Shown: one piece after another, positions 1 through 12,181 of the stretch
Numbering within the stretch: position 1 is the first letter of the stretch
How the letters are laid out: the number at the start of each line of letters is the position of its first letter
DNA from: Epichloe hybrida
Lineage: Eukaryota; Ascomycota; Sordariomycetes; Hypocreales; Clavicipitaceae
Assembly (NCBI GenBank): GCA_019022495.1
Contig: JAFEKR010000056.1
Location: 124,001 to 188,000, forward strand
Length of the DNA stretch: 64,000 nucleotides
Direction: 5' to 3'
The notes under the pieces: model-generated
Told to the model about the DNA's origin: nothing
Databases searched by the model: none
What the model saw: only the letters and a program-made list of their open reading frames with translations
Made by a program: the position numbers and the translations under genes

Positions 1-450
1 TACCTGCGCGACGTCTTTGGCACCCTGCGGCTGTACCGCTACGCTCTCGTCGTCTTCCCCCTGACGTACCTGGCCACGCCGTACCTGGCCACCGTCCCGT
101 CCTCGACGCCGCCGCCGCTGCCCGCGGCCGGCGTCTCCCTCTGGGCCATCATGTCAGCCATCCTGGTGCTGCAGTCGACGGCCCGTTCGCTTGCTCTACC
201 CGCAGGGGCGATGCTCCTCAACGCCGCCTGTCCGGACCGGTCGGTGCTTAGTACCGTCAACGGCATCGGCGGGAGCGTCTCGGCGGCGGCCAGGGCCATC
301 GGCCAGCTGCTGTTGACTGGCTGGCTGTATGGTAAGGGCCTCGAGGCTGGCATCGTGAGTGCGGCGTGGTGGGCTATGGCGGGAGTGGCCGTGGCCGCCG
401 CCGTGGCCGCCGCGTGTGTTCCGGCTGGCTCTGGAGGTTCCCTAGCCTGA
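1..450 (+). CDS. MFS transporter, C-terminal fragment (cut by window start)
   Basis: Frame 1 is open from the first base to TGA at 448-450, so only the last 149 residues are present. They are hydrophobic. Two helices flank a segment reading LLNAACPDRSVLSTVNGIGG, followed by a small-residue stretch ending in ARAIG. In fungal and plant DHA1-type carriers related to ZIF/tetracycline transporters, the equivalent segment (N/AAPxRSVLGTVNG...AARxIGP) joins two late helices. The most likely role is therefore proton-coupled export of a small molecule across the plasma or vacuolar membrane; the substrate cannot be read. GC content is high, as in the other intact genes here. No intron is visible in this part. 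Confidence 0.75.
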   Translation, partial: YLRDVFGTLRLYRYALVVFPLTYLATPYLATVPSSTPPPLPAAGVSLWAIMSAILVLQSTARSLALPAGAMLLNAACPDRSVLSTVNGIGGSVSAAARAIGQLLLTGWLYGKGLEAGIVSAAWWAMAGVAVAAAVAAACVPAGSGGSLA

Positions 451-1880
451 CTGAGGAAATTCCTTGTTTTAGAACAAACGGACACTGTGTCTGCAATTCT
501 GGCTCCTCAATTCTGGCTCCTCAATTCTGGCTCTGGTCCGATGAGTCCACACGCGCATCGTAATCTCTCTGTAGACGTGACTGCCAACGCCGTCTTATTG
601 GCAATAGAATGCAGAACTACTCCGCTCCGGTTCATCAAGTCATCCTGATTCAAATCGCCAACTGATAGCGCACAGGCAGATGAAGAGCCCGGAGCCGGGG
701 GGGAAGACGAGAGCGAAGCATTTGGAATGGGATTTCCTCAATCATATCCATCGCGGGTGGAGACGAAGTACTGCCGGGTATGGCGGTTCTTAAAGAGTTC
801 GCAGTCAGTCATCTCTTGATAGCAGACTGGGTCATCGTGACTAGGTTGAAGACGACGGAATGGCGAGGTTGTCCATCTGCTAGAGGACTTCCGCTGGTCT
901 GGCAGTCCAAGCTGGTAAAAAACCTTAGCTGTCACGCCATTCACGGGCTTATCAAGTGTTGGAATGGAAGTGTAGGCGGTCAGACTTTTGAGCTTGACGG
1001 CGATTTATTCACATGGGGCAAGCGTGGATAGCTGACGTAAGTAAATTTGCGGGGCTGTCAACTGTCCCATTTGTCCCGGACTCTCGAGTCATCGTTCGCA
1101 TCAAGCACGTGATCCCCCCCTAGCCAACAAGTCGTATCCGTTAAGCACATATGCTCGTTTATCGCAGCTGCCATCAGGGGTGCGCATTCCCTTGTTAACT
1201 GTTCGGCCAAGTTGCTTGCCACCGGTTTTCGCGTGTCTCGAGGAAAGACGTAGACGTCACAGCCCGTCACTGTACAAGGAGGATCGCTCTCATAAAGGCA
1301 CAACAAGCGCACTCAAAGACAAGACGAGCCCCTGATTATTCGTGAAGTCACATGTGCAACATGGACGAATTAAAGAAAGCTTGCACTAGATCAGCATTTA
1401 CCTTTGTTCCCGTTTCTAATGCCTGGGGATACCGCCCATATTCGCACGCCATCTTCTCGCAGCATCCGATGCCACGCTAATGGATAACTCGCCAAGAACA
1501 GTCAAACAGTCGTCCTGCAAACCAGGCGGCGGCGGCTCCAAATTGGGTGGCTTTCCAACAGAGTGTGCAGTGTTTCGCAGCACATTCAAATGGACATTAC
1601 CTTTCTACACCGTAGTTTGACTTCAAACGTCCCAAGGGAAGCTGGTGCCACAAGGGGCAGGAAGGGACGACAACCATTATGGTCGGCTTACATGCAAAAG
1701 AGGATCGACCCACGCCGAATGCAGTTTATAAGAAGAATACCATGTAAGATTGCTCATGTAGATACTGGAAAAGAAGATTCTGGTTATATACAAAGAATGA
1801 GAGCCCCTCCATCCTCTTCTGATTTGGAGGAGGGCGGTTGCGCGCTCTCGCGAGTCGCGGGATGAGAGTCAGGACAAGTC
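451..1880. other. Intergenic, no gene seen
   Basis: 1.4 kb between the converging ends of the MFS gene and the GH20 gene. The short open frames here have no recognisable motifs and no consistent codon bias. The first bases hold a short direct repeat (CTCCTCAATTCTGG twice near 503-530). Nothing else stands out. Confidence 0.5.
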
Positions 1881-3878
<1,998 letters not shown>

Positions 3879-4378
3879 TCACACCGTCGAAGAGGAGTCC
3901 GTTCTGGTGGTCTGATGGTGTACATAAATACATACATACGTACATGGGCTAATGAGGCTACTAGTCCAATCACACGCCTTGGTTGCTGTGGAAGCAAATT
4001 GCATCAACTGGTGGCAGTGGGGGGGGGGGGCAAGGATCTTGGTCATTTATGTACATAACCACCTCCTGTCTGTACATGAGGCATGGGCCCTTTCTCCTGT
4101 CTCCCATTCCCATTTGGCCCGGTTGAAGATCAACAAAGGATTTTCCTCAACCTAGCCGGAAGTGACGGACTGCAGCCTCGATGCATCGTAACCCATCGTG
4201 GCTTGAGCCGCCGGGCGGCCCGGGTCGACCGAATGTTGTTTTTGTTTTTCCATGTTTTTCCGTATTTTTCCCCCCAGTCCGGACGTATTACATGAGACAT
4301 TGCCTACCAACGGTGCGCGCGGCCAAGCTATTTTTTGGTGCAGAGGCGCCTTTTGTTCTACATGTAACAAAGGGTCTA

Positions 4379-4711
4379 ATCCACGAGCCGGTGTAAAGTT
4401 TGCACCGACTTTGTACGGTAACTTGTGTCCTTGTTCAGTTTTTTCACCGCCTTTTTGCACAAGGGGGCTATTAAAATAATAGCAGTTCTAATAGTAATAG
4501 AAAGCTATTTACAGCAACCTTTGTTAGCAATGCATAGGCTCCTTTATTAGTTTGCTTATACGTCCGTAGCAGCCAAATAATATAGCCTATGTAATAGGGA
4601 GGGATATAGTATTTATATAGTTTAGATAAAATTCTACAAATCTCTGTAAAACTTAGCTAATAAAAATAGCTCGCGCGTCTAGTTATGTGTATTTTGCACC
4701 GGCATGTGGAT
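4379..4711. mobile_element. Possible MITE or transposon remnant with imperfect inverted termini
   Basis: The left end ATCCACGAGCCGGTG (from 4379) and the right end CACCGGCATGTGGAT (to 4711) are imperfect inverted repeats. Each is bordered by TA (4377-4378 and 4712-4713), as expected for a Tc1/mariner-pogo target duplication. The interior 4480-4680 is much richer in A+T than its surroundings and has no coding capacity. The TA duplication is too short to be decisive and the termini differ at several bases, so this is a tentative call. A lone 14-bp match to the left terminus lies at 16124-16137. Confidence 0.4.
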
Positions 4712-4988
4712 TAGACGCAAAACACACAAGTTGTGCTTGCAAGCCGAGTTTGTAAATTGCTTGCCAGCCATCTTAGCGGCCGAGAACTCGGGGGCATGCG
4801 TCAATTAATTAATATCAACAACTTTGTGAACGCGCAGCTTTTCGTCTGCGCCATCGGCGTGCCACCAAGACAGACACGTGATGACCATGCACGTATCGGG
4901 GTCGGCATGGTTTGTCCAGGAATTCCGCGCTGGTCAACCCTTGTTCACTCCGTACCTACCTACATTCCAGTCCATTATGCGGTCGCTG

Positions 4989-5020
4989 CAACAGGCAACA
5001 GGCAACAGGCAACAGGCAAC
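4989..5020. repeat. Tandem repeat, CAACAGG x 4.6
   Basis: Four perfect 7-bp CAACAGG units followed by a partial CAAC, in the promoter region upstream of 5660. No function can be inferred. Confidence 0.9.
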
Positions 5021-5659
5021 ATTTCATCCTTGTCAGTCTGTCCATCAGTGACCCGTGCCGTGCGGCAGTGTGCCGAGATTTCCTTTCGGAAGCGGGATCT
5101 CGAAAATGTTTGTTGCAGTGATGCTCCGAGAAGGAGAGAGGAAAACGTGGCTCGTTTCGTTTCCAACAAGATGTTTTGGATGCTCATACGCCAACATGCC
5201 AAAGCATCAACAGCCAGCCGCCTTGCGCGTGGAATTGTCTCAGTGTCTCACTCGTGCCAAGTGCCACATGGAACCGCAACAAACGTCTTCACCACGGTTC
5301 ATGGCGGCAGCACTTGTTTGATTGGTATTCACAACAAAACGAGCCTCGGGTTGGTCAGCGCGATTGGAAACACCCACCTTGGAATGTCAACAATGTCCTC
5401 TGATACACCCAAGCTTTCCATGTCAACTATACTCTACAAAGTTCCGAGCTCTTACACATACAACCTGTCTGATTGATTGAGAGAGGCTCACCCTGCTGCT
5501 CAATCAAGGGCCGCCGCCGTCCAAGAAGATTATGCACCTCACCAAGTAAAGCAAAGCAAAAATGCGCTCGACGACATCGGTGACGGAATCGACGACGTGA
5601 TATTTTCCTATATCCATGACACGAGGTCGAGATTTCTTCCTTGTGGAATAGAATAGAAG

Positions 5660-8128
5660 ATGGACGCGACACACGAAAAGGCTTCGAATTGCCAGACGTC
5701 AATGCCGGGGCTGGACGTCATGTATCGGTCACCATCGTGGGACAAGCTTGGAACGACGACGGCCAAGTCGGCACGAACACAACTCATACCCGTGTTGAGA
5801 GCCAAGGACGGAAACCCACAACGGGTCAGTGCGGCACATGCACATGCTCCCGTGGAAGCGTCTTTCAAAACATCAGTCGCGAAAAAGAAGCAGATTGGTG
5901 AAGGGGGGAAGAACCGACCTTCGACGCCTGTTGTCCATAGGAAATTGGGCGGAGAGCCGTCGTCGAAGGGCCGAATGCCGCTCTCGGGGCGGAAAACGGA
6001 CAACGATGAACAACATCTCGACTCCGCTCGCAGTCCTCACTCTACAAGTATTAGTCGCAAAGCAGCTTTGGTCGCCCCCGGGTCTCGACCGGCACTGCAA
6101 GCAAAACCTGGTCATGCCACCAATGTCCGTTTAAACAGCAGAGTCAATTCCTCCGAAAAGGCGTCCCAGCCCGTCAGCAGTATCAAAGCCTTGCACGGAA
6201 AAGGGCAATCAGGCAGCCGCCACATTCAACATGGCACGCAAACATCCAACAACAGCAACCAGGTTGTAGGGAAACCGCAGCCATCAAACAGGCGACAGCC
6301 CTGCGACGTCCGTCGATCAGTCATATTGTTACAGCAACAGAAACGCCTTGTTTCAAGCTCACTATTTTTGTTAAATGATACGAGCTCCGCCTCTTTGCAG
6401 CCACGGTCTAAACAACCACAACACGTCCTGAGAGCAAACACGTCTGCGTCTGCGTCTGCGCCTGCGCCTGCGCCTGCGTTGGCGAGACCGCCCTCTCAGG
6501 TGTCGGGCTTGTTTGAGGGGAAGAAGAAGCCTCTTCTTCCTCAACAAAAGCGGTCAAGTGTAAGCGATGGACGACGGGCTTCTCTCACCAAAATTGCCTC
6601 GAAAACTACAGGTGTGGCTCGACGAGGCCGACCGCCCATGGACAAACCCCATGCCACCCATTCTACCGCAGCGCGGCCGCCGGATGGTGGTGTGGCCTCG
6701 GCTACGCATGTTCACGCAATCCAAGAGGAGGGCCCGACGTCTTCATTCTCGAACCCCATTGACAATGATGCCGTGCTGCGGGATACTGTTTCGCGTGAAC
6801 TGGTGAGCGCGAGTCATCAACTCGGGGCCGTGGCGGAAGACGACATGCCCGAACACTGCGAGCCAACGACGCCTGCTGAGGAGGCGCGGGGTCTGCCAGT
6901 TGATGCCAAACACCAAGGCCATGTGAATGGTCTGAAAGGTCTGGAGGAATCGGTACTTTCCCCGACCAGCAGCAAGTCGCATGCGCAACAATGCGGCAAA
7001 CACGAGCCAGCCGTTCACGGCGGAGGCGGCCGCCCGAATGCCCTTGCCAACCAAGCAGCGGTAGACGACATATCATCTCTGGTAGCAGCATTGGAGAAGC
7101 TCAAGAGCATGGTCATAGACTGCTCCATCAACGATGTCGGACATTTACAGAACTCTCCCTACGTCCCCATATTAGCTTTCGTCAACGCACACAAGCTCCG
7201 AGAGTTCACGTCCGAGGACGTCTTGTCAAACGCATCGCGCATTCGTCGTTATCATGGGCCGGTAGCCGCAGACACCACCGAGACCGAACTCGAGGTTTCC
7301 CCCCAACAACCAGACACCCCGGTCCTGGGCAATGTCCTGCACCAAGCAACCCGTTCGACCGACGACTGCAATAGCTCAGAGGAGGAGCGTCATGGGTCGT
7401 CGCAACCGCAGTTCTCACCCAGCATGCGACCGAGAAGAGGACACTGTCTGTCTAGCTCCTCCCCCCAGGTCGGACATCTTCCCGAAAGCAGATCCATCGA
7501 GGACGCGCTGCGGTATATTCTCACAAACTCGGACGGAAGCAGTCCAGTTTTCAACACCCGATCATCCAGCCTGGCGGGCGAAATGAGTCGGCGACTCCCA
7601 GACAGCCAACGCAATCGGCGAGGATACGGTGCTGCACCAGGCGGGGCACTCTTCGAACGACCGCTGCTGCATATCGCAGAGTGTGTTGCCACCCCGGAGG
7701 GACCAGATGGGAACACCATGACGGAGACAGGTTCGAGTCACGCAGCAGCAGCAGCCCAATTTGATGGCCTCGCGCAGCTCAGCCAGTCCTCTTCTACATA
7801 TGCCACCTACACTGACGCGCCTCCCAAATACTCAAGCTGCAGCTCCAGCCAGCACGGTCCTGGCGAACGACTCGAGGCCGGAGAGGAGGAGGCTGCTGGC
7901 GATACGTCGCCGGAGCAGGGGACAGATGCACACCCCAAGGAGGACTCGGACAGTGCAGATGCCCTCGCGGCTTCAGAGTCAAGATTTGCGGGAATCGCAT
8001 ATGCTGCTGCTGCTGCTGCTGCGCCCAGCGCTGGCCTGAAGCGGGTGAGGGCCGACGTGAGGACCGGCGTACGCAGGAAGTTTGGGTTCAAATTTCGTGG
8101 ACAAGGACAAGCAGGTCGACAGACGTGA
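5660..8128 (+). CDS. Large intrinsically disordered protein of unknown function
   Basis: An uninterrupted 822-codon frame beginning at ATG 5660, with no convincing intron. The product is rich in Ser, Pro, Gln, Arg and Ala, and I recognise no catalytic domain. Features include a Ser/Ala/Pro repeat (SASASAPAPAPALARP, from a GCG/TCT codon run near 6445-6480), short polar blocks and one more ordered stretch around DISSLVAALEKLKSMVIDC that looks helical. A poly-Ala run lies near the end (about 8000-8020), and the C-terminus is basic (KRVRADVRTGVRRKFGFKF). The length of the open frame in GC-rich DNA, together with third-position GC bias, supports a real gene. A scaffold, cell-polarity or nuclear role is possible but unsupported. 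Confidence 0.65.
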   Translation: MDATHEKASNCQTSMPGLDVMYRSPSWDKLGTTTAKSARTQLIPVLRAKDGNPQRVSAAHAHAPVEASFKTSVAKKKQIGEGGKNRPSTPVVHRKLGGEPSSKGRMPLSGRKTDNDEQHLDSARSPHSTSISRKAALVAPGSRPALQAKPGHATNVRLNSRVNSSEKASQPVSSIKALHGKGQSGSRHIQHGTQTSNNSNQVVGKPQPSNRRQPCDVRRSVILLQQQKRLVSSSLFLLNDTSSASLQPRSKQPQHVLRANTSASASAPAPAPALARPPSQVSGLFEGKKKPLLPQQKRSSVSDGRRASLTKIASKTTGVARRGRPPMDKPHATHSTAARPPDGGVASATHVHAIQEEGPTSSFSNPIDNDAVLRDTVSRELVSASHQLGAVAEDDMPEHCEPTTPAEEARGLPVDAKHQGHVNGLKGLEESVLSPTSSKSHAQQCGKHEPAVHGGGGRPNALANQAAVDDISSLVAALEKLKSMVIDCSINDVGHLQNSPYVPILAFVNAHKLREFTSEDVLSNASRIRRYHGPVAADTTETELEVSPQQPDTPVLGNVLHQATRSTDDCNSSEEERHGSSQPQFSPSMRPRRGHCLSSSSPQVGHLPESRSIEDALRYILTNSDGSSPVFNTRSSSLAGEMSRRLPDSQRNRRGYGAAPGGALFERPLLHIAECVATPEGPDGNTMTETGSSHAAAAAQFDGLAQLSQSSSTYATYTDAPPKYSSCSSSQHGPGERLEAGEEEAAGDTSPEQGTDAHPKEDSDSADALAASESRFAGIAYAAAAAAAPSAGLKRVRADVRTGVRRKFGFKFRGQGQAGRQT

Positions 8129-8443
8129 TGGAACCGACGCGGCAGGCAGGGGCAAGGGCAGGAGGTGATTGATTGATGACTTGGCGAGATGTGTTGGCCA
8201 GTAAAAGACGACTTTTTGAAATATTCTATAATTTTTAAGGCCATTGGAAGAGGAAAGAAACCAAAACATTAGTATGGCCAGGTAGTATCTCCAACATAAT
8301 ATTTACATGACACAACTTGTAGTTTAGTTTTATTCCCATCATCAATTACTCTTAATTCTTTCCCAGCCATCTCCCTGACAAGGAACAGACATTTCCGGTT
8401 TTCCGGTTGAGATGAGTGTCCCACGGATGTGCCCATTGATTGA
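8129..8443. other. Convergent 3' intergenic region
   Basis: 315 bp between two convergent genes. It is AT-richer than the flanks, with AATATTCTATAATTTTTAA near 8219-8237 that could serve polyadenylation on either strand. No gene seen. Confidence 0.5.
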
Positions 8444-10101
8444 TCAAAAGACTACAAAGGTGCCCACTGTCGACACGTTTGCGCGTGCGAAATCTATCCA
8501 ACTCTCGTACTGTAGCAGGGTTTCGGGCCGGGACCAAATTGATCGGAGGAACTGCAACGCGGGGTAATTGCACCAGATGCCCGTCCTCGACAGCGACTCG
8601 ACGAATAGCTTGTCGATGAAGATTTGCTGGCCCCGATCAAACGTCGTCTCCACGCCGGCGATGAAGAGGGGGAAGAAGAGGTCGTGGGACAAGTCGTCTG
8701 TTGAACCGGCTATGATGAGCCTCACGTCCTGGAGAAGATTGTCCTTTAGTCTCGCGATGGAGGCCGACTTTTCTCGCGCCGTGGCGAAAGCCTGGTAGCT
8801 GTATATGAGCGTGGCGTGGTAGTGGACGCGAGTCAGTGCTTGGAAGCACTTGCGCAGGGCCTGGCTCCGACTGGCGCTTGTCAACCTCGGGCACGCCAAG
8901 GTGCGCTTGTGTGCGTCCTCGACGCGGCGGCGCCACACGCCCATGTCTACGGGGTTCAGATGGCCCCTGGTCTGCTTTGTGAAATGTCGCCTTCGTTCCA
9001 GTGTCGTGATCTTGTGGATCAGGCTCGTAAAGGCCCAGCCGGACTCGGTGTTGCCCGACTGCAAGGAGATGGCTGACAATGGCAGAAGATCGTCGTCAAA
9101 GGCCGTCGTGCTCGTCAATATCTCCAAGTCGTTGATTTCCTTGACCAAGAAGTTCAGCACAGGGTCCGTGCATGTATCTTGCCAAACTTGGAGCGGCTGC
9201 AGATTGATGATTGTGCGGCACGCGCGGAGGTGGACTTTCCAATCACGGGAGCCGGGCACGAAGACTTCCGTGTAGCAGAGCGCAAGCATTGAGGCCAGAA
9301 TCTCGGTGGCAGAGATGACTGAACAGCTGGACCGCAGTTCCGACTGCATCTTGGCACTGAGGATTCTCAAAGTACGGTCACGCAGCGAGGAATAAATGCC
9401 GAACAGCGAGCTTGACTGTTGGGCAGATGCTTCGGGCGCCATGGACAAGTGAGCGGCCGCGAGACTGCTCACCGAGAGTTGAACGCAGGCCGAGTTTTGG
9501 AGAAGGCTCTGGACGATTGTGCGCCATGGGTGGCTGGGCTGGTCGATCCAGGTCAGCCGAGACACAGCTTTTGTGCAGAAATGATGGATCAGGGTCTGGA
9601 ATATCGATGCGGACAGGAAGGCGTCGGCCATTTCTGCGTCCCTCGTGGGATCGGTGTTTGTGCTGATGAGTGGGAGCGGAAGCGCTTGAGGGTCAGAGTC
9701 GAGAACAGACTTCTTTCCTGTCTGCGAGCTTAAAGAGTCGGGAGCTGTGGTGTGTTGTCTTTGCCGACGTTTTCGGACGGCACTCGCACCCCCATCGTTG
9801 TCGGTCTTGTTTTCACGGGCGGCGACGGGGGCAAACTTTCCGGCGTGTTTTCCCCTGCTCGCGATTCCTTGGTTCCATTTGAGATAGACTGCTTTGAAAC
9901 CGGGACAGCCGAGGCCGCGGCTAGCGCATTTCAAGCATTTGGGTTCGGTTCGGTCGCATTTTATTCGTCTCTTTATACAAGTGGGACAATCTGCTCCGAG
10001 TCAGACGAAGCGAAGACGCAACACCAATGGGAGAGTCTGAACTCACCGCGGGTCGCGACTGCTCGATTTGCAGGCAAGCTTGTCATGCGCACGTTGCCCA
10101 T
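8444..10101 (-). CDS. Zn2Cys6 transcription factor with fungal-type regulatory domain
   Basis: Two exons give about 533 residues. Exon 1 is 10101-10047. A 56-bp intron (10046-9991, GTGAGT...GAGCAG) splits the codon just before the zinc cluster. Exon 2 is 9990-8444. Spliced, the protein reads DCPTCIKRRIKCD, then CLKC, then GLGCPG. This is a complete C-x2-C-x6-C-x6-C-x2-C-x6-C binuclear cluster at residues 20-46, followed by the usual basic linker. The remainder (from about 100) is the helical fungal-specific domain that follows the cluster in regulators of this class (SSLAAAHLSM, RDWKVHLRACRTIINL). Targets are unknown. The methyltransferase gene starts divergently 593 bp away, which makes it a candidate but unproven target. 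Without the small first exon the cluster is lost. Confidence 0.88.
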
Positions 10102-10694
10102 GATGCGAACTCGGGCGGTCCGTGGAGGAATCGGGGCGAAGATGGGGCTGATTGGGAATCCATTCACTTGCGAGAGAAAAGCGACTGTGCGTCGCCCAAT
10201 ATTTTTCTGTTCAGTCGTGTGTTGTTGCTTGTTGGAAACGATTGCTGGTCAGTGCAATTCTGCAATCCTGCGTCGAAGGCGGGGGTGGGGGGGGGGGGTC
10301 AGGTGCCCCGAAAGCTCGGACCACCTGTTCAACCGGTCAACGGTTGACAGATAGCAGCCCACAGGCGCATTCTTTCTTCAATCATACGATTGACCTACAT
10401 TGTTGACCTACATTGCACACCTACATTGCACACCTACATTGCTCAAAAACTTTAAAAAAGAATGCACATCTTCAAATAAGCATATATATATGCTCAACAT
10501 GTGACACAAAAGCTCCATGCACTGTGTTGCCGCTACCCTAGAGGGCAGCTTGCTGCTTCGTAATTGACTCCGAGACCGGAGGAAACTTGCAGACAACATT
10601 GTACAAGTTCGAGTGTGATGCAGCGCGTGCAAAATTCAAAAAAATCGCGCACATACAATAATACACACAACAACAACAAAGAGTGTCAACCATC
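10102..10694. promoter_or_regulatory. Divergent promoter region with 13-bp tandem repeat
   Basis: 593 bp between the divergent Zn2Cys6 factor and the methyltransferase. It contains a G run (about 10285-10298), four 13-bp units at 10391-10442 and an A/C-rich tract immediately before ATG 10695, typical of fungal 5' leaders. Regulation by either factor is only a possibility. Confidence 0.45.
10391..10442. repeat. 13-bp tandem repeat x 4 (ACACCTACATTGC)
   Basis: Four adjacent 13-bp units. The last two are identical and the first two differ at the unit's first bases (TGACC versus ACACC). It lies about 250 bp upstream of the methyltransferase start, so it could act as an operator array, but it may be a neutral minisatellite. 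Confidence 0.85.
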
Positions 10695-11531
10695 ATGCCC
10701 AGCAAGAGTGAAGCCGCGACGTACACACATGGTCATCATGCATCGGTTCTCCGGTCTCACACGTGGCGCACAGCTCTCAACTCGGCCGGCTATCTCCTTG
10801 CCCACATTCAACCAGGAATGAGAATCCTAGACATTGGCTGTGGTCCGGGAACCATCACGGTCGATCTCGGTGCTCATGTCCCAGACGGACATGTCGTCGG
10901 TTTGGACCGTGCAGCGGCAGTGCTGGACCAGGCTCGAGCTCTTGCCGCAGAAAAGGGGGCGCAAAACGTAGAATTCGTCGAGGGCGACGCGAACGCGTTG
11001 GGATATGCCGACGACACCTTTGACGTGGTGCTCTGCCACCAGCTTCTCCAACATGTCAAGGATCCCGTCGGAATCCTCGGCGAGATGCGACGAGTGGCCA
11101 AGCCCGGCGGCCTAGTCGCGGCGCGCGAGGCCGACTTTGGATGCTTTACATGGTACCCCGAGGGCGAAGGGATGAGGAATTGGCAGTCTCTCTACCGTAC
11201 GGTGGCCCGCCACAATGGGGGGGAGCCGGACGCGGGCAGAATGATTCATGCTTGGGCAAAGAGGGCTGGCTTCTCGCGCGGTTCAATAACGTCTACTGCG
11301 AGCTCGTGGTGCTATAGCACGAGAGAGGAGATATCGTGGTGGAGCGGGCTGTGGTCCGAGAGAACCGTCGCCTCGTCATTTGCAGATACGGCCGTCGAGG
11401 CTGGTCTTGCGACGCGGAGGCAACTCGATGATGTTGCTGATGCGTGGCGTCGCTGGGGCATGGAAGACGACGCTTGGTTTTCTGCTTTGAGCGGCGAGAT
11501 TATTTGCAGGAAGCAGGAAGTAGATGTGTGA
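10695..11531 (+). CDS. Class I SAM-dependent methyltransferase (UbiE/COQ5-like)
   Basis: A single exon of 278 residues from ATG 10695; the frame extends 12 bases upstream only through GTG. The fold is a Rossmann methyltransferase. Motif I is ILDIGCGPGT near residue 49, the acidic motif II is VGLDRAA, FVEGDANAL follows, and motif IV is TFDVVLCHQLLQHV. A post-motif VAKPGG follows. The opening YTHGHHASVLRSHTWRTA is shared by a large group of fungal UbiE-type proteins. These are small-molecule methylases of mostly unknown substrate, distinct from the mitochondrial ubiquinone enzyme; no mitochondrial presequence is visible. It sits between two Zn2Cys6 regulators, but no core biosynthetic enzyme is nearby. 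Confidence 0.88.
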   Translation: MPSKSEAATYTHGHHASVLRSHTWRTALNSAGYLLAHIQPGMRILDIGCGPGTITVDLGAHVPDGHVVGLDRAAAVLDQARALAAEKGAQNVEFVEGDANALGYADDTFDVVLCHQLLQHVKDPVGILGEMRRVAKPGGLVAAREADFGCFTWYPEGEGMRNWQSLYRTVARHNGGEPDAGRMIHAWAKRAGFSRGSITSTASSWCYSTREEISWWSGLWSERTVASSFADTAVEAGLATRRQLDDVADAWRRWGMEDDAWFSALSGEIICRKQEVDV

Positions 11532-12181
11532 ATTGAGACATGTCATGCCACTGTCTGGACTCTGTTGCACCGACCAACGACTTCTTTTTCCAGAGAATTC
11601 ACCAAGACCAAGATTGTGATGCCGTCGAAAGCCCGCAATCGACAGCCCGCAAATCCACAATCTACAATCCACAATCTAGTCCGTATTACGGATTACACCC
11701 CACAAACTATAATCCACCATCTTGCTGAGGCCATGTGAACACTTCTCGTGATTACCTCGAATTCCATTTCCCCATGCAATCTCATCCCATCCATCGTTGC
11801 TGAGCATTCATCAGCGGAAAAACCTACCGCCGATTTCCTGGCCTAGGTATTATGTACCTACCCACTCGACTCTTGGGCAGCTCCCCGTTTGCCGCAGAAC
11901 TGACCCAAAGTCCATCGCTTCACCCGCCGCAGCCGCACGCACTTGTCTTGTCTCACCCCGCGTATTAATTAACAGCTGGCCGAATGCCAACGAGGCTTTT
12001 AATGCGATCCCGTTCATCGTTTCCTGCATATCTTGACCCCCTCGCCCGCTCGGTTCCGGTCCAAGTGAATCGCTAGCGTATAGTCAGTCAGAGCCGTCGC
12101 CGTCGCTCGTCAATAGCCCTGTTCTGTTCTTCCTTCCCTTGACAGCAAATTTCGTCGAGTTGGAACCGACCAACTCCAACT
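11532..12181. other. Intergenic / promoter of the second Zn2Cys6 gene
   Basis: 650 bp between two genes on the same strand. CCCGCAATC/CAATC-rich direct repeats lie around 11630-11680. Pyrimidine-rich sequence near 12120-12145 precedes ATG 12182, as in fungal leaders. No gene seen. Confidence 0.5.

Noticed and set aside
39..485. Open frame antisense to the MFS fragment
   Set aside because: It is a GC-rich shadow of a real gene on the other strand, with no motif.
4733..5476. 247-codon open frame as a small gene
   Set aside because: It spans a tandem repeat and has no domain, signal or plausible codon use.
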